Shown: in pieces, positions 6,587-9,340 of the stretch
Layout: every line of letters begins with the position of its first letter
How positions within the stretch are numbered: the first letter of the stretch is position 1
From: Candidatus Delongbacteria bacterium
GTDB taxonomy: Bacteria; JAGOEH01
Assembly: GCA_017997825.1 (NCBI GenBank)
Contig: JAGOEH010000116.1
Span: 1-9,340, forward strand
Reading direction: 5' to 3'
Length of the DNA: 9,340 nucleotides
Position numbers and translations under genes: made by a program
The notes under the pieces: model-generated
Database searches by the model: none
What the model saw: the letters and a program-made list of their open reading frames with translations, nothing else
What the model was told of the DNA's origin: nothing

Positions 6587-6590
6587 TGTC

Positions 6591-9335
6591 ATGATGAAAA
6601 TGTGGTCGGATAGGTTCGTGGCTTTGGCGGGGAAAACGCGTTCGTTACTCATCATTATTATCATTTTGAGCATGGTGATTGTGGCCGGGGCTGTTTATTT
6701 TTATATCCAGGATCGGGGAAAAATGACGGTGGAGGTAACCGATTTTTCTCCGGTTGATGAGGTTCAGCCTGCCACCAATTTTACAATTCGTTTTTCGGAA
6801 GCGATGATCCCGGATTCGTTGATTAATACCGAGCCGGAACGCCCACCGGTCGAATTTGATCCTGCAATTCCCGGGAAGTTTCAATGGATTGCCGCCGATC
6901 GGATTCGGTTTTATCCCGATGTGATTCTTTATCCTTCCACTGAGTATCAGGCTGAGCTTTTACCGCGGTTTACCGCCGATTACGGTTTTATATTGAAAGG
7001 GCGCCGGGATTATCAGTTTTATACCCCTCGGTTGGTGGTCAACCATGCGTCCCTGATGTATGAATTTATCCCGGATATCCGCGACCAGGCCGGTCTGATG
7101 GCGGCGGTTGAATTCAATTACCCGGTCGATCCGTCGGCTGCGGCGGAATTTATCCGAATTCGCTATAAAGATGGCCAAGATATCCCCTACAGTATGGAGA
7201 CCTCTTCGGCGGGTAATCTGATCCAACTGCGGGCAGATAAGGTAACCCGAAACCGAGAGGATCAGAGAATCCAATTGGTGATCCGCCAAGGATTCAAATG
7301 TATCAATGGTAACCTGGGATTGGAAGAGGATTATGTTCAACCCCTTATCCTTCCCGGCCAGTATGATCTCAAAATCGAACGGGTTATTCCGGTTTTTTCA
7401 TCCGACCGCCGGCCTCACATTCGGCTCGTGTTCAACCTGCCGGTCGGAGCCTCCGAGATTGAAAAAGCCGTCAAAATCAATCCGCCGGTTGAGTATAACG
7501 CCATCATTACCTCCCGCTATGTGGATCTGGAAGGGGATTTTAAGTCCGGAAAAGTTTACGATATCAACGTTTTACACGGTTTAAAAGCCATCGATGGATC
7601 CATGCTGAAACGGGATTTTTTCACGTCGCTGACCATGCAGATCGATTTCATCCAACCCCAGATCTCATTCAAAGGAAGCGGATTCTTTCTTGCTCGGCGC
7701 GGAAATATGAATGTGGGACTCTCCACCATCAACATGGAAAATATTGAGGTGGAGATCGAATATATCTATCAGAACAACCTGGTGCATCTGCTCAATACGG
7801 TCGATGATCTGGCTCAGACCTGGGATTATTGGTATAAACTGGAAGCGTTCGGGAAGCGGATCGACCGGTTCGATCTGACCGTTCAGAATATTCCCAATCA
7901 AGAGGTTATCACCCCGATCTCTATGGAACGATATATTCGGAACGGTCGGCCCGGAATCTTTCGGGTGGTGGCGATGGATAAGGAAAACCGGTGGAATAGA
8001 GCCGGACGTTGGGTTATCTCCACCGATATCGGCCTGATCGCCAAGAAAAGCGGCCAGGATTTGTGGGTCTGGGCCAATTCACTCAGCTCACTCAAACCGG
8101 TGGAATCGGCCGAGATCTCGCTGTATAGCCAGAATAATCAGATCCTTCAGACCGTAAAGACCGACTACACCGGAATGGCTGTGATCAAGTCCTACTCCAA
8201 AATCGGGGATAATCAGCAGCCATTCCTGATCGCGGTCAGGAAAGATGGGGATTTTTCATTCCTGGAACTGACCCGCCGGCTGGTTAATACCACCGATTTT
8301 GATGTATCCGGTAATCCCTATCTGGTCAACGGATTCGAGGCCTTTCTCTACGGAGAACGGGGCATCTACCGGCCGGGTGAAACCGCTCATCTGGCCGCCA
8401 TCGTCCGGGGTGAATCGATATCCGTTCCGGTCTCTTTTCCCATCCGCTTACGGGTGGAAGCGCCCGACAAAAAAATTATGGAAGAGCAGCGGTCGCGATT
8501 GAATGAACAGGGAATGGCTGAATTCAGTTTCCATATTCCAGCTTATGCCAAAACAGGAAGCTACAGCGCTGCCTTGTTGATCGGTGAAAACAATGAAATC
8601 GGCCGGTGCTGGTTCAATGTTGAAGAGTTTGTCCCGGATCGGATCAAGGTCAAGTTGGAATCCGATCAGACTGACTATTCAACCGGCCGGGATCTGAAAC
8701 TGAACGTGAATGGAATGACCCTGTTCGGACCTCCGGCGGCCGGGTACCGGCTGGAAGCCGATCTGGAAATCGAATCCTTTTCGTTTTGCCCTGCCCCATG
8801 GAAATCTTTCACCTTTGAAGATCATAATCGATCCTTTTCCACCCATCGGGAAAAATTGCCCGGAGAGAATCTGGATGCGCATGGGAATGCGACCTTGAGC
8901 TATCCGATTCCGGCCAATTGGAGTCCTCCTTCCGCCCTGCGCGGCATCGCCTCGGCTACCGTGTTGGAACCCGGCGGACGGGGAGTTACCGCCTATCGAA
9001 CCTTTATGATCCATCCCTATTCAGCCTATATCGGTCTCCGAAAGCTCCAAGAAGGCTATGAAACCCCTCATCAGCCGACCGGGTTGGAATGCGTGGTCGT
9101 CAATCCTCTAGGAGAAACGGTTTCCGGGCATGATATCGATCTCTTTTTCTACCGGATTGTCTGGCAATCCGTTCTGCGGCGTGATGACTATACCGGTCAG
9201 TACAAATATTGTTCGGAACAGCATGAAGAATTGGTGGATCACTTGACTCTGGTTTCGGGTGATCACCCTCTCTCGGTCAAGGTCAAACCGGATGACTATG
9301 GAAAATTCAGAGGCTATGCCCGGGATAAGCAGTAG
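6591..9335 (+). pseudogene. Bacterial alpha-2-macroglobulin family protein, N-terminal half, apparently frameshifted
   Basis: Bacterial alpha-2-macroglobulins are large periplasmic protease-trapping proteins, usually about 1,500-1,900 residues. Here 914 codons are open. Residues 18-39 form a single membrane anchor (LLIIIIILSMVIVAGAVYF) with no lipobox, so the protein should be tethered to the inner membrane and face the periplasm. The first macroglobulin (MG)-like domain holds FSPVDEVQPATNFTIRFSEAM (about 52-71), followed by PGKFQWIAADRIRFYPD. MG modules follow, including the hallmark ERGIYRPGETAHLAAIVR (about 588-605), VEEFVPDRIKV (about 676-686) and GVTAYRTFMIHPYSAYIGL (about 799-817). The frame stops at TAG (9333-9335) inside a strand reading DDYGKFRGYARDKQ. 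The bait region, thioester (CxEQ) domain and C-terminal receptor-binding domains are therefore absent from this frame. Moving one base gives Gly-Ser after the break, as family members would continue, so a one-base deletion or assembly error is likely. The remainder, and any pbpC partner, would lie past the window. Confidence 0.85.
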
Positions 9336-9340
9336 GAAGC

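Noticed and set aside
6404-6590. Known riboswitch or 6S RNA
   Set aside because: I recognised no conserved core of the common riboswitches. The large central bubble of 6S RNA and an end terminator are not evident. The leader is therefore reported only as an unclassified structured RNA.
8679-9014. 111-codon minus-strand open frame opposite the alpha-2-macroglobulin gene
   Set aside because: Its translation is low-complexity and Gly/Arg-rich, the plus frame carries clear MG-domain motifs, and no ribosome binding site was noted.
9333-9335. TAG as a recoded sense codon in the alpha-2-macroglobulin gene
   Set aside because: The barrel gene ends with TAG directly after its C-terminal Phe signal, so TAG works as a stop in this genome. 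A frameshift explains the break more simply.
1-9340. Insertion sequence, prophage, CRISPR array, defence island, tRNA or rRNA
   Set aside because: No transposase, integrase, regularly spaced repeats, defence-type domains or conserved RNA cores were seen. All genes look chromosomal, and I noticed no marked change in base or codon use.

Overview
The window carries six protein genes of a Gram-negative-type bacterium. The 5' end is the tail of rpoC. Its wording (for example [17 protein letters not shown] and the GDTRFLE segment) resembles the Bacteroidota/Chlorobiota-related (FCB) lineages and their candidate phyla. However, the promoters are textbook sigma70 type (TTGACA/TATAAT) with good Shine-Dalgarno sites, and I see no Bacteroidota -7/-33 motif. 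An uncultured FCB-related phylum is my best guess, as an inference. No transposase, phage gene, CRISPR array, tRNA or rRNA was seen.

Layout. (1) 2-562 (+): C-terminus of RNA polymerase beta', closed by a strong intrinsic terminator. (2) 610-1362 (+): a predicted outer-membrane beta-barrel protein that begins about a dozen bases after that terminator and converges on the next operon with a 7-base gap. (3) 1370-4698 (-): an operon read archease, rtcB, then a divergent GlgA-like glycosyltransferase, from a near-perfect sigma70 promoter at 4720-4748. (4) 4940-6274 (+): a lipoprotein with an N-terminal DUF3887-like domain and an alpha/beta-hydrolase domain, driven by a 12/12 consensus promoter and followed by a very GC-rich hairpin. 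(5) 6275-6590: a 316-base gap holding a promoter and a long leader whose central 108 bases fold into a nested hairpin. (6) 6591-9335 (+): the N-terminal half of a membrane-anchored bacterial alpha-2-macroglobulin, stopped five bases before the window ends, apparently by a one-base frameshift.

How the genes work together. Archease and RtcB form an RNA-repair pair: RtcB seals 2',3'-cyclic-phosphate and 5'-OH RNA ends, and archease speeds its guanylylation and turnover. The third gene of that operon keeps the GT5 fold, but several ADP-glucose-binding residues are replaced, so its substrate is open. The barrel protein, lipoprotein hydrolase and alpha-2-macroglobulin are envelope proteins and look like separate units.

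The least ordinary items are the structured leader in front of the alpha-2-macroglobulin gene, the interruption of that gene, and the degenerate active site of the GlgA paralogue. I found no obvious new multi-gene system.
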